39,454 nucleotides of DNA from Prevotella pallens ATCC 700821 (lineage in GTDB: Bacteria > Bacteroidota > Bacteroidia > Bacteroidales > Bacteroidaceae). The DNA lies in assembly GCF_000220255.1 (NCBI RefSeq), contig NZ_GL982513.1:1272683-1312136 (forward strand), in the 5' to 3' direction. Numbering within the stretch: position 1 is the stretch's first letter; each line of letters starts with the position of its first letter. Positions 1-10,863 of this stretch are shown piece by piece. Both the position numbers and the translations under genes were made by a program. The notes under the pieces were generated by a model. It saw nothing but the letters and a program-made list of their open reading frames with translations, had not been told where the DNA came from and did no database searches.

Positions 1-316
1 TTTTTTCTTCTCAATATAGTTAAAATAAATACCTTAGCTTATTATTTTAAACTTTAAAAGCTCATAGAATAGCGAATATTACGTATATGAAATATAAGTC
101 CTTATTGGTATAAGACAACAACCAGTTTAGTTTTAATTAAAATGTAGATGATTTTTAGTAACTATTCAGCGGTATCGAGCAGTCAGTATTCTCTCCTCTA
201 AAATCTTCGTATAAAGGTTATAAAAATACCCATCTTTCTTGCATATTTCAGATTTTCTTTGCACCTTTATACCTATAAAATAGCAAGTTACGGACATATC
301 AAAAGTATTACAAGGC
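1..316. other. Gene-free left edge
   Basis: No convincing gene was found. The only long open frame here (minus strand, 166-354) has no recognisable motif and overlaps the start of the transposase remnant. The DNA is AT-rich and may be the upstream flank of the IS66 relic. I did not find a terminal inverted repeat. Confidence 0.5.
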
Positions 317-1068
317 ATGACGGAAGAGATGCGATTATTGCGTGCAACTGTCAATCAGCAGTATGCTGAGATTGTCAAATTGAACCGTAACATAAATACT
401 CTGAACCTTGAAGTTCGTAAGAAAGATACGGAACTTATAAACTAACGGAACGCTTAGCTAAGTATGAAAATCCTGATAAAAACTCTAATAACAGCAGCAC
501 TCCGCCAAGCAAGGAGCGTATAAATGATGAGGTTATCAGAAGAACAAGAAGCCTCCGTAAGCCAAGTGGTAAGAAGCCGGGAGGACAAAAGGGGCATGAT
601 GAGCATAAGTTATCTTGCTCTTCCATACCTGACGAGATAATTGATGAGGTACCCAACTATTGTATTCGTTGCGGAGAATCTTTATCAGATGCAGAACGTG
701 TGCTTGATTATGTGACGTAGGTTATTTCCATTCCAGAGTTGAAGCCCGTAATCAAGGAAATTCTATTAGAGTTGAACACTGAGCAAGAGTGGTCTGGGAA
801 AGTAACCAATTAGTTCCGTGAAGCCATTCACGAGCGGAATACCAATCCGAACGACGTTATAGACAAGGTGTCATGGACCCGACGTTTAGACAATCTGCTC
901 AAACAGAATATAGAGGAGCTTGGTAAAAAGTTTATTACGTTCAGAAAAGGCTTAGTCAAATGCAGAGATTACATTTTCAATTTCCTCGAAAATCCGATGA
1001 TACCATTTGACAATAATGGAAGCGAAAGGGGAATACGCAAGCTAAAAATCAAACTGATTATCAGTTAA
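317..1068 (+). pseudogene. Decayed IS66-family transposase (TnpC) relic
   Basis: This is the remains of an IS66 transposase. Reading from the ATG at 317 gives about 42 codons of the leucine-rich N-terminal coiled coil, then a stop. A shift at about 446 opens the next frame, which carries the typical IS66 zinc-finger region (PPSKER, KPSGKKPGGQKGH, then CIRCGESL). An in-frame TAG at 718-720 stands where the family has Gln (DYVTQV). The frame then jumps from the PELKP segment to near the C-terminus, so most of the catalytic domain is missing. A further TAG lies at 811-813. The last segment, from 868, holds the conserved FDNNGSERGIRKLKIK motif with the last catalytic Glu, and ends early at 1068. 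The frameshift, stops, deletion and lost tail make it non-functional. The family call is secure. Confidence 0.9.
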
Positions 1069-1118
1069 GAAAGAAGCCATAGGTGTTTATAAACATTGGT
1101 TAAATATAGTCTCTCTTG

Positions 1119-1200
1119 TTTTAGATATCTGTAACGCTCGTTTTAGATATCTGTCAGTTGTGTTTTAGATATCTGTCAGTTGTATTTTAGATATCATAAT
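1119..1200. repeat. 22-bp-period palindrome array, family A copy 1
   Basis: There are three full 22-bp units (1119-1140, 1141-1162, 1163-1184) and a fourth partial one (1185-1200). Each starts TTTTAGATATCT, and units 2 and 3 continue GTCAGTTGT. The AGATATCT core is a perfect palindrome. The last unit diverges to GATATCATAA. A second array with the same core, period and terminal variant lies at 38351-38432. There are no unique spacers, so this is not CRISPR. The function is unknown. Confidence 0.9.
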
Positions 1201-3370
<2,170 letters not shown>

Positions 3371-3411
3371 GACTATTATCAGATAGAATAGCACAGCAGA
3401 TTCTTATTATG

Positions 3412-3428
3412 TTGGCACACTATTTGTA
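3412..3428 (+). promoter_or_regulatory. Candidate sigma-54 (-24/-12) promoter of grpE-dnaJ
   Basis: TTGGCAC at 3412-3418 followed by TTGTA at 3424-3428, with the GG and G spaced as in the consensus TGGCAC-N5-TTGC. The only core mismatch is T for C in the -12 GC. It lies 25 nt before the grpE ATG. A normal TAnnTTTG box is not evident here; the nearest is a TATTTG lacking the two spacer bases. Confidence 0.5.
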
Positions 3429-3453
3429 TCTCTAAAACAAAAGATTTATTATT

Positions 3454-4017
3454 ATGAGCAAAAAGAATAAGAAAATAAGAATAGAGGACGAGGCTCCCGA
3501 ATTACAGAACGAAACGTCTACTATGGAAGAGGCATCGCCTGAAATAGATAATGAGGAAGTGGCAGAATCAGAATCTACACAGGAAAGTGATAAAACAGAA
3601 GCTAACGAGTGGAAAGATAAGTATATACGTCTGTATGCAGAGTTTGAGAACTATAAGAAACGAACACTGAAAGAGAAAACAGAACTTATACTTAATGGCA
3701 GCGAAAAAACTGTTACAGCAGTTCTTCCTATTCTCGATGATTTTGAGCGTGCACTTGCCGATAAAACTGAAGATTCGACTGCAATTAAAGAAGGTTTCGA
3801 GCTCATTTATAAGAAGTTTTTGAAAGTCTTAGAAAACATTGGTGTAAAGAAGATTGATACCGATGGTAAAGATTTCAATGTGGATTATCATGAAGCAATA
3901 GCAATGGTACCAGGAATGGGCGATGATAAGAAAGGTAAGATAATAGATTGTGTGCAATCTGGTTATACCTTAAACGATAAGGTTATACGGCATGCAAAAG
4001 TAGCAGTTGGTCAATAA
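3454..4017 (+). CDS. grpE: GrpE, nucleotide exchange factor for DnaK
   Basis: A 187-residue cytosolic co-chaperone that drives ADP release from DnaK. Residues 1-50 are an acidic, low-complexity tail (many Glu, Ser and Thr). It is followed by the long dimerisation helix with the family segment KYIRLYAEFENYKKRT and then VLPILDDFERAL. The C-terminal beta-wing ends with the typical GYTLNDKVIRHAKVAVG. Length and motifs match the family. dnaJ follows after a gap that contains a terminator-like hairpin, so grpE may be made in excess of dnaJ. A sigma-54-like site just upstream suggests stress or alternative-sigma control (inference). Confidence 0.96.
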   Translation: MSKKNKKIRIEDEAPELQNETSTMEEASPEIDNEEVAESESTQESDKTEANEWKDKYIRLYAEFENYKKRTLKEKTELILNGSEKTVTAVLPILDDFERALADKTEDSTAIKEGFELIYKKFLKVLENIGVKKIDTDGKDFNVDYHEAIAMVPGMGDDKKGKIIDCVQSGYTLNDKVIRHAKVAVGQ

Positions 4018-4039
4018 AAACTATAGACTGAGTAATCTA

Positions 4040-4072
4040 GGCTCTTGAATATTTACAAGAGCCTTTCGTTTT
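4040..4072 (+). terminator. Terminator-like hairpin between grpE and dnaJ
   Basis: GGCTCTTG (4040-4047) pairs perfectly with CAAGAGCC (4056-4063) around an 8-nt loop, followed by TTTCGTTTT. It ends only 15 nt before the dnaJ ATG at 4087. It could terminate grpE messages, attenuate dnaJ, or fold in the dnaJ leader. Confidence 0.75.
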
Positions 4073-4086
4073 ATGATAAATACAAG

Positions 4087-5244
4087 ATGACAAAAAGAGA
4101 CTATTATGAAGTTCTGAGCGTTGCAAAAGACGCATCGGGCGATGAAATAAAGAAGGCTTATAGGAAACTTGCTATTAAATATCACCCTGATAGGAATCCA
4201 GATGATGCTAATGCTGAAGAGAAATTTAAAGAGGCAGCAGAAGCATATAGTGTTTTAAGTGATCCACAGAAGCGACAACAATACGATCAGTTTGGATTCG
4301 ATGGACCTAATATGGGAGGTGGTAATCCGTTTGGTGGTAGTGGTTTCTCAATGGACGACATCTTCTCTATGTTTGGTGATGTGTTCGGGGGACACGGAAG
4401 CGGAGGTTTCGGTGGATTTGGTGGTGGAGGTCATCAAACACCAAAATATAGAGGCTCTGATTTACGTTTGAAAGTTAAGCTCTCTTTGCAAGAGATTGCC
4501 ACAGGTGTTACTAAGAAATTTAAGGTACGTAAAGACGTAGCCTGTGAACACTGTCACGGAACTGGTGCAGAAAATGGAAGTGGAACAGAAACCTGTCCAA
4601 ACTGTCACGGTAGTGGTATGGAAATTCGTACCCAACAAAGCATATTTGGTATGGTGCAAACACAAACAACTTGCCATGTATGCGGTGGAGAAGGCACTAT
4701 TATAAAGAATAAGTGTACACATTGTCATGGTGATGGCGTTGTAAAAGGCGAAGACGTTGTTGAGATTAATATTCCAGCAGGTGTTGCCGAAGGAATGGTA
4801 GTGAATGTACCTGGTAAGGGTAATGCAGGTAAACATAATGGTATAGCGGGTAACATACAAGTTTATATCGAAGAAGAGGACAACGATACTTTTATTCGCG
4901 ATGGACAAAATGTTATCTACAATTTATTGCTCGATTTCCCAACAGCTGTCTTAGGTGGTCAAGCTGAGATTCCTACGATAGATGGTAGTTCTGTAAAAAT
5001 AAAGATAGAGGAAGGTACACAACCCGGTAAAACTCTTCGTTTAAGAGGTAAAGGACTTCCTGCAGTGCAAGGTTACGGTAACGGAATAGGAGACCTTATT
5101 GTTCAAATAAGTGTTTATGTGCCTAAAACGTTATCGAAATCAGAGCGCAAAGCCATTGAAGATTTTAAAGAAAGCGATAACTTCAAAGGAGACGCTCATA
5201 CGAAACGCTCAATATTTGATAACTTCAAGAAACTATTCAGCTAA
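4087..5244 (+). CDS. dnaJ: DnaJ (Hsp40) co-chaperone
   Basis: A 385-residue type I Hsp40 that delivers unfolded clients to DnaK and stimulates its ATPase. In order: a J domain ([13 protein letters not shown]..., HPD in KYHPDRNP), a Gly/Phe-rich linker ([11 protein letters not shown] and repeats), and a zinc-binding region with four CxxCxGxG-type motifs ([32 protein letters not shown]). The substrate-binding C-terminal domains follow ([18 protein letters not shown]). The start is the ATG at 4087 ([10 protein letters not shown]). An in-frame TTG at 4045 lies inside the upstream hairpin and is unlikely. It follows grpE and precedes folC by 26 nt. Confidence 0.96.
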   Translation: MTKRDYYEVLSVAKDASGDEIKKAYRKLAIKYHPDRNPDDANAEEKFKEAAEAYSVLSDPQKRQQYDQFGFDGPNMGGGNPFGGSGFSMDDIFSMFGDVFGGHGSGGFGGFGGGGHQTPKYRGSDLRLKVKLSLQEIATGVTKKFKVRKDVACEHCHGTGAENGSGTETCPNCHGSGMEIRTQQSIFGMVQTQTTCHVCGGEGTIIKNKCTHCHGDGVVKGEDVVEINIPAGVAEGMVVNVPGKGNAGKHNGIAGNIQVYIEEEDNDTFIRDGQNVIYNLLLDFPTAVLGGQAEIPTIDGSSVKIKIEEGTQPGKTLRLRGKGLPAVQGYGNGIGDLIVQISVYVPKTLSKSERKAIEDFKESDNFKGDAHTKRSIFDNFKKLFS

Positions 5245-5270
5245 AATTTAAAGACTGAAAAGTAATAGAA

Positions 5271-6554
5271 ATGACTTACGAAGAAACAACAGAATACTTG
5301 TATAATAGCACCCCTGTTTTTGAACATGTGGGTGCTTCTGCTTATAAAGAAGGTTTATCAACAACTCTCGCATTAGACGAGTACTTTGGAAATCCACATC
5401 AAAATTTCCGTTCTATTCATATTGCAGGAAGTAATGGTAAGGGTTCATGTTCACATACATTGGCAGCAATATTGCAAGCTGATGGTTATAAAGTTGGACT
5501 TTACACAAGTCCTCACCTTGTTGATTTTAGAGAACGCATAAGAATAAATGGCAAGATGATTTCAGAAGAATATGTGATTGATTTTGTTGAAAGTCATCGC
5601 AAGTTCTTTGAACCATTGCATCCATCGTTCTTTGAACTGACTACTGCAATGGCTTTTAAATACTTTGCAGAACAGAAAGTAGACTTTGCTATTATAGAAG
5701 TAGGATTAGGTGGTCGTTTAGATTGTACTAATATTATTAATCCGCTACTTTCAATTATTACCAATATTTCGCTTGACCACACTCAATTTTTGGGCGATAC
5801 ATTACCAAAGATTGCATACGAAAAAGCTGGGATTATAAAGCAGAATACTCCAGTCGTAATTGGTGAAGCAACGCCCGATACTCGTGTCGTTTTTGAAGCA
5901 AAGGCACAAAAGATGGATGCTATGATAGTATTTGCCGAAGATTTTCCTATGGTATTATCGGCAACTGCTAATCCGAAGGGAGGTCGCACTTATCAAACAC
6001 GCTTGTTTGGTACAATTGAAGGTGAATTGGGTGGAGTTTATCAAGAAAAGAATACCAACACACTGCTAACGGCTGTGATGCAACTTTACAATAATCAGAT
6101 AATTAGAAATATTGACAGCATTGCAAAAGGTTTCTCAAATGTGTGTGAAGCAACAGGTTTAATGGGTAGATGGCAACAAATACAAGAAAATCCTATTGTT
6201 ATTTGTGATACAGGACATAATGAAGCAGGTTGGAAAGACTTATCACTACAACTTAAAAATCAGAAATGCCTCAATCTACGCATAGTTTTTGGAATGGTAG
6301 ACGATAAAGATATAGAGTCTGTGATGAAGCTTTTGCCAGTAGATGCTCATTATTACTGGACACAACCCAGTACGAAGCGTGCTTTTGCTGTAGAAAAAAT
6401 TGCAGAAGTTGGTGAGCGATATGGACTTAAAGGTAAAGCCTTTACTAATGTTGAAGAAGCTTATAAGCAAGCATTAAGCGAGTCAGACGAAGACGACTTT
6501 ATATTTGTTGGAGGCTCAAGTTATGTTGTTGCTGACCTTTTAAGTAAATTCTAG
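5271..6554 (+). CDS. folC: Folylpolyglutamate synthase / dihydrofolate synthase
   Basis: A 427-residue Mur-ligase-family enzyme that adds glutamate to dihydropteroate or folates using ATP. The P-loop is seen as AGSNGKGSCSHTLAAIL (about residues 50-66). It is followed by YTSPHLVDFRERIRING, the FolC signature that binds substrate, and EVGLGGRLDCTNI. A Mur-type C-terminal domain starts near residue 290 (CDTGHNEAGW). The length is typical. The ATG is 26 nt after the dnaJ stop, so it is probably co-transcribed with dnaJ. A strong terminator follows the gene. Whether it has both synthase activities cannot be read from the sequence. Confidence 0.93.
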   Translation: MTYEETTEYLYNSTPVFEHVGASAYKEGLSTTLALDEYFGNPHQNFRSIHIAGSNGKGSCSHTLAAILQADGYKVGLYTSPHLVDFRERIRINGKMISEEYVIDFVESHRKFFEPLHPSFFELTTAMAFKYFAEQKVDFAIIEVGLGGRLDCTNIINPLLSIITNISLDHTQFLGDTLPKIAYEKAGIIKQNTPVVIGEATPDTRVVFEAKAQKMDAMIVFAEDFPMVLSATANPKGGRTYQTRLFGTIEGELGGVYQEKNTNTLLTAVMQLYNNQIIRNIDSIAKGFSNVCEATGLMGRWQQIQENPIVICDTGHNEAGWKDLSLQLKNQKCLNLRIVFGMVDDKDIESVMKLLPVDAHYYWTQPSTKRAFAVEKIAEVGERYGLKGKAFTNVEEAYKQALSESDEDDFIFVGGSSYVVADLLSKF

Positions 6555-6570
6555 TAATAATATACTCCAG

Positions 6571-6609
6571 TTAAAGGCAAGATTAAAGAGTTCTTGCCTT
6601 TAATTGTTT
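6571..6609 (+). terminator. Intrinsic terminator after folC
   Basis: A perfect 12-bp stem: TTAAAGGCAAGA (6571-6582) with TCTTGCCTTTAA (6592-6603), then TTGTTTTT. It closes the grpE-dnaJ-folC unit. Confidence 0.9.
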
Positions 6610-6645
6610 TTAACACACGATAAAACTCCTTTTACTTTGAAATAG

Positions 6646-6677
6646 TTTGTGGTTATCGGTTATTTTTGTTTCCTTTG
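6646..6677 (+). promoter_or_regulatory. Probable promoter of the galactose operon
   Basis: TTTG at 6646-6649, a 20-nt spacer, and TTCCTTTG at 6670-6677. The second element differs from TAnnTTTG only by T for A at position 2. It lies 32 nt before the galM ATG and just after the folC terminator. Confidence 0.65.
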
Positions 6678-6709
6678 CAATATAGACATGTAACTAAAAT
6701 CAGAAAATC

Positions 6710-7801
6710 ATGGTAAATACCGAAGCGACAAATTATGTGTGTGGTCTGAGACACGAAGATTTCCAGACTATAATAGATGGTAAGAGAACAGATCTTTATA
6801 TACTTAAGAATGCAAAAGGTAACGAAATAGCCTTCACTAATTATGGTGGTGCGATTGTTGCCATTATGGTTCCAGATAGAGATGGAAATTTGGCAAACAT
6901 CATACAAGGGCATGATAATATTCACGATGTTATCAATTCGCCAGAACCTTATCTTTCAACACTCATTGGTCGCTATAGCAATCGTATTGCTAAAGGACAT
7001 TTCCAATTGGACGGAAAAGAATACAATATAGCCATTAATAATGGTCCTAATTCATTGCATGGAGGTAAAAAAGGATTTAACACCAAAGTTTGGGACGCTG
7101 TTCAGATAAATGAACATGCCGTTGTACTGAAATATACATCGCCATACGGGGAAGAAGGCTTTACTGGCGAAGTTGAAGTGTGGGTTGCATATTCTTTTAC
7201 CGATGATGACGAACTGATTATAAAGTATTCTGCAAAAACCAATAAGAAGACAATAATAAATCTTACCAATCATGGATTCTTTTCTTTGGCAGGTATAGCT
7301 AATCCGACTCCAACTATTGAGGACTTAGAATGCCAAATCAATGCCGATTTCTATATTCCCATTGATGAAACATCTATTCCAACAGGTGAAGTCTTAAAAG
7401 TAGCTGGGACACCATTCGATTTTCGGCAACCTAAATTAGTTGGTCAGGATATTGATGCAGAACATGAACAAATAAAGATAGGTGGAGGCTATGACCACTG
7501 CTTCGTGCTGAATAAAAAAGAAGAAGGAGAACTGTCGTTTGCAGCGCGAATTAAAGATCCTAAAAGTGGCAGAATAATGGAAGTATTTACAACCGAACCG
7601 GGACTCCAGGTATATACAGATAATGGTGCTAATGGATATAAAGGGCAACATGGAGCAACTTTCCCACGTCGTAGTGCTATCTGTTTTGAAGCACAACACT
7701 TTCCTGATAGTCCTAATCGCCCTTACTTCCCTTCTGTTATTTTGGAGCCATGTAGGGAATATAAGCAAAAAACTATCTATAAATTCGGTGTAGAGAAATA
7801 A
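6710..7801 (+). CDS. galM: Aldose 1-epimerase (galactose mutarotase)
   Basis: A 363-residue enzyme that converts beta- to alpha-galactose, the form galactokinase uses. Visible family features are TNYGGAIVAIMVPDRDG near the start, LIGRYSNRIAKGHFQLDG, the substrate loop NNGPNSLHGG with its catalytic His, and NLTNHGFFSLAG with a second His. YDHCFVLNK and TTEPGLQVYT follow, with the C-terminal catalytic Glu in RSAICFEAQHFPDSPN. No signal peptide is seen, so it is cytosolic. It is first in a run with a sugar transporter and galK, an arrangement known in Bacteroides. No galT or galE is in the window. Confidence 0.94.
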   Translation: MVNTEATNYVCGLRHEDFQTIIDGKRTDLYILKNAKGNEIAFTNYGGAIVAIMVPDRDGNLANIIQGHDNIHDVINSPEPYLSTLIGRYSNRIAKGHFQLDGKEYNIAINNGPNSLHGGKKGFNTKVWDAVQINEHAVVLKYTSPYGEEGFTGEVEVWVAYSFTDDDELIIKYSAKTNKKTIINLTNHGFFSLAGIANPTPTIEDLECQINADFYIPIDETSIPTGEVLKVAGTPFDFRQPKLVGQDIDAEHEQIKIGGGYDHCFVLNKKEEGELSFAARIKDPKSGRIMEVFTTEPGLQVYTDNGANGYKGQHGATFPRRSAICFEAQHFPDSPNRPYFPSVILEPCREYKQKTIYKFGVEK

Positions 7802-7847
7802 AAGCAAGATATATAAGATTGATTAATAAAACGGAAATATATAAACA

Positions 7848-9131
7848 ATGGAAAATCAAACTAAGAAACGGGGAGCATTGGTGGCAATTATTACTATGGT
7901 ATTTCTATTTGCTATGATCGCCTTCGTAACAACTATGGCAGCGCCATTTGGAATTATTTGGAAGGAACATTATGAATGGGCAGGCATGATGGGTAACATG
8001 ATGAACTTTGTTGCTTATTTTTTTATGGGTATTCCTGCTAGTATGATGATTACAAGATATGGATATAAAAAAACTGCTCTTTCGGCTTTAGCATTAGGGC
8101 TTATTGGTATTGGTATACAGTTAATATCAAGCAAAATGGACGGAAATTCTCTCAATACATATATTATTTACCTTCTCGGTGCATTTGTTTGTGGTCTCTG
8201 TGTATGTATCCTCAATACTGTTGTAAACCCAATGCTGAATCTTCTTGGTGGAGGAGGAAATCGCGGTAACCAACTTATACAAACAGGAGGTTCATTAAAC
8301 TCTCTTGCAGCGACATTGACTCCAATTCTCACTGGTTCTATGATAGGTCAAATAACAAAGCAAACATCACTAAAAGTTGTTACACCTTTACTGCTTATTG
8401 CGTTGGCAATTTTTGCTTTCTCGTTCTGTATAGTTTGGTTTACGAAGCTTACAGAACCAGAAACAGAAAAGTCTGATGTTTTAGGTGGTATTAAAGGAGC
8501 ATTAGGTTATCGTCAATTGAAACTAGGTATCATTGCAATATTCTTCTATGTAGGAATTGAAGTAGGTATTCCTAGCAAACTCATGTTTTATCTAAGTGAG
8601 CCTATTTCAAAAGGTGGCATACTTGGAAGTGCTGCTGTAGGTGGTCTTATTTCAGGTTTTTACTGGTTGTTAATGCTTGTAGGACGTTTTGTTAGTGCCT
8701 TTATCAGTGGTAAAGTGTCGTCTCGCATACAGCTTACCACTACATCAATTGTTGCAATTTCATTACTGCTTGTTGCTATATTTATGCCCGAAACAAGTAA
8801 AATGAATCTTATAATTCCCGATATTACTCATTGGAAGCTAATTGGTGCAGAAGTTCCCACTAATGTAGTATTCATAGTTCTATGCGGTCTATGTACTTCC
8901 GTTATGTGGGGTGTTATATACAATCTTGCAACCGAAGGTCTTGGTAAATATACAGCAGCTGCCTCTGGCTTGTTTATGACTATGGTTTTTGGTGGTGGCG
9001 TAATGCCATTAATTCAAGATTTAATAGCAACTAAAATTGGCGATATCAATAGCTATTGGTTAGTTGTAGCTATGCTTTCGTATTTGCTTTTCTATGCTTT
9101 AGTTGGTTCACGGCAATCAAAAAACAATTAA
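7848..9131 (+). CDS. gluP: MFS sugar:proton symporter, GluP/FucP type (glucose/galactose)
   Basis: A 427-residue inner-membrane protein with about 12 hydrophobic segments, beginning near residue 10 (GALVAIITMVFLFAMIAF). It has the FucP/GluP-type segment MMNFVAYFFMGIPASMMITRYGYKKTAL, a loop like the MFS motif, with substrate-type GG/N-rich helices (LNLLGGGGNRGNQLIQTGGSLNS). Between galM and galK it is most likely the galactose or glucose importer of the operon; the exact sugar is inferred from neighbours. It lies 46 nt after galM. A terminator-like hairpin separates it from galK. Confidence 0.88.
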   Translation: MENQTKKRGALVAIITMVFLFAMIAFVTTMAAPFGIIWKEHYEWAGMMGNMMNFVAYFFMGIPASMMITRYGYKKTALSALALGLIGIGIQLISSKMDGNSLNTYIIYLLGAFVCGLCVCILNTVVNPMLNLLGGGGNRGNQLIQTGGSLNSLAATLTPILTGSMIGQITKQTSLKVVTPLLLIALAIFAFSFCIVWFTKLTEPETEKSDVLGGIKGALGYRQLKLGIIAIFFYVGIEVGIPSKLMFYLSEPISKGGILGSAAVGGLISGFYWLLMLVGRFVSAFISGKVSSRIQLTTTSIVAISLLLVAIFMPETSKMNLIIPDITHWKLIGAEVPTNVVFIVLCGLCTSVMWGVIYNLATEGLGKYTAAASGLFMTMVFGGGVMPLIQDLIATKIGDINSYWLVVAMLSYLLFYALVGSRQSKNN

Positions 9132-9146
9132 ACGATATATTATTTT

Positions 9147-9176
9147 AATGGCAGGCATTCAGCTTGCCATTTTTTT
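9147..9176 (+). terminator. Terminator-like hairpin between gluP and galK
   Basis: AATGGCAGGC (9147-9156) pairs with GCTTGCCATT (9162-9171), ten pairs with one G-U, around a 5-nt loop, followed by a T run. It lies 43 nt before galK. No clear promoter lies between it and galK, so galK probably depends on read-through. Confidence 0.8.
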
Positions 9177-9219
9177 ATGCTGAAAATATCACTTAAATAA
9201 CACTTTAAATAAAACAAAT

Positions 9220-10380
9220 ATGGATATAGAAATTGTTAGAAGCCGTTTCATAAAACATTTTGATGGTAAAACAGGAAGCATCTATTTTGCTCCAGGACGT
9301 ATAAATCTTATAGGAGAACATACTGATTATAATGGTGGATTTGTTTTTCCAGGTGCTGTGGATAAAGGTATTATGGCTGAAGTTCGCCCTAACGGAACTG
9401 ATACTATCATGCTTTATTCAATAGATCTCAAGGATCGTGTAGAGTTTAAGGTTAATGATACTGAAGGACCACGACCAACTTGGGCACGCTATATTTATGG
9501 TATTGTTCAAGAAATGAAGAAACTGAATGTAGATATAAAAGGTTTCAATGCAGCATTTTATGGCGATGTTCCACTTGGCTCTGGTATGTCGTCAAGCGCA
9601 GCACTCGAAAGTTGTTTTGCTTTTGCAATGAACGATCTTTTCGGCGACAATAAGGTTTCAAAATGGGATATGGTGCTTGCTGGACAAGCTACAGAGCATA
9701 AATATATAGGTGTTAATTGTGGCATTATGGACCAATTTGCTAGTGTCTTCGGAGAGGAAGGAAAGTTAATGCGATTAGATTGTCGTAGCCGTGAGTTCAA
9801 ATACTTCCCATTTAATCCTAAAGGCTATAAACTGATTCTAGTAAATTCGAAGGTAAAACACGAATTAGCAGGAAGTCCTTATAACGATCGTCGTAAAAGT
9901 TGCGAAAATGTTGTAAAACAAATAGCTTCCAAATATCCAGAAACTAAATTTGAAACCTTAAGAGACTGTACTTTGGAGCAATTGGATAGCGTGAAAGCAG
10001 AAGTCAGCGAAGAAGACTACAAACGTGCTCATTTTGTTCTTGGCGAGAAAGATCGTGTGCTTTCAGTGTGTAATGCGCTTGAGAAAGGAGATTACGAAAC
10101 AGTGGGCAAGAAAATGTTTGAGACCCATAATGGTTTAAGTAAGGAATATGAAGTTTCGTGTGAAGAACTTGATTTCCTTAATAACATTGCACGTGAAGAT
10201 GGTGTAACAGGAAGTAGAATTATGGGAGGTGGCTTCGGCGGGTGTACCATTAACCTTGTGAAAGAGGATGTTTATAACAAATTTGTAACTGATGTTAAGA
10301 CCAAGTTTGCAGCTAAATATGGACACGCACCAGAAATCTATTCGGTTATTGTAGGCAAAGGTGCACACAAAGTGTGCTAA
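9220..10380 (+). CDS. galK: Galactokinase
   Basis: A 386-residue GHMP kinase that phosphorylates alpha-galactose to galactose 1-phosphate. The galactokinase signature is near the N-terminus (GRINLIGEHTDYNGGFVFPG, about residues 27-46). The ATP-binding GHMP motif PLGSGMSSSAALE is near residue 118. NCGIMDQFASVFG contains the catalytic Asp, and the C-terminal GHMP motif is SRIMGGGFGGCTINL. The length is typical. It completes galM-gluP-galK; the transferase and epimerase of the Leloir pathway must be elsewhere. The ATG at 9220 has no SD, like most genes here. Confidence 0.96.
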   Translation: MDIEIVRSRFIKHFDGKTGSIYFAPGRINLIGEHTDYNGGFVFPGAVDKGIMAEVRPNGTDTIMLYSIDLKDRVEFKVNDTEGPRPTWARYIYGIVQEMKKLNVDIKGFNAAFYGDVPLGSGMSSSAALESCFAFAMNDLFGDNKVSKWDMVLAGQATEHKYIGVNCGIMDQFASVFGEEGKLMRLDCRSREFKYFPFNPKGYKLILVNSKVKHELAGSPYNDRRKSCENVVKQIASKYPETKFETLRDCTLEQLDSVKAEVSEEDYKRAHFVLGEKDRVLSVCNALEKGDYETVGKKMFETHNGLSKEYEVSCEELDFLNNIAREDGVTGSRIMGGGFGGCTINLVKEDVYNKFVTDVKTKFAAKYGHAPEIYSVIVGKGAHKVC

Positions 10381-10863
10381 TATAAGTTGCAAAACACATT
10401 TATATTCGTACGAAATACTTAAGCACAATATTTAAAGTTAGATATGCGTCTAAAGTGAGAGATTACTAACTGCGCCCCTTCTTACTGGACATCGACAACG
10501 TTTAGAGTATGGGAGTTATTTGACTATACTATCGAGAATCTATTTTATTGGTCGTTAGAATATGTATAGATTTTGTTTGATAATTAAGTATATTGCCAGT
10601 CTTATTTCTGATGGTAGTGAGCAACGTCAAAGAAGATAAGACAGGAAATATGCCAACAGGCAAATGAACGATGAATAGGGAGCGATGGAAATAATCTAAA
10701 ATAATTGATAAGCGGTTTAGCAACAAATTTTGGGGGAGATAGTGTTCGAGAAACACGACAATACGAGTGTGCAATAATTTTCTCACAATATTCTTTTCCT
10801 TCTCATATACATATCCGCATCTTTTTATAAGCATAGGCGTTATTTCTTAAGGCTAAGTGTTGT
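10381..10863. other. Gene-free stretch after galK
   Basis: About 480 bp with no supported gene. A 101-codon minus-strand open frame (10529-10834) has no recognisable motif, promoter or composition that argues for coding. I saw no strong terminator directly after galK. Confidence 0.45.

Noticed and set aside
166..354. 62-codon minus-strand ORF at the left edge
   Set aside because: It overlaps the IS66 relic, has no motif, and its composition is explained by AT-rich DNA.
1119..1200. CRISPR array
   Set aside because: Units are 22 bp with continuous similarity and no unique spacers of 25-40 bp; no cas genes are nearby. The same holds for the other four arrays.
4462..4908. 148-codon antisense ORF within dnaJ
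   Set aside because: It is a reverse-strand shadow of the zinc-finger region; the Cys/Thr-rich translation mirrors dnaJ codons.
10529..10834. 101-codon minus-strand ORF as a gene
   Set aside because: No recognisable motif, no promoter or family resemblance, and low-complexity AT-rich origin; most likely a chance open frame.
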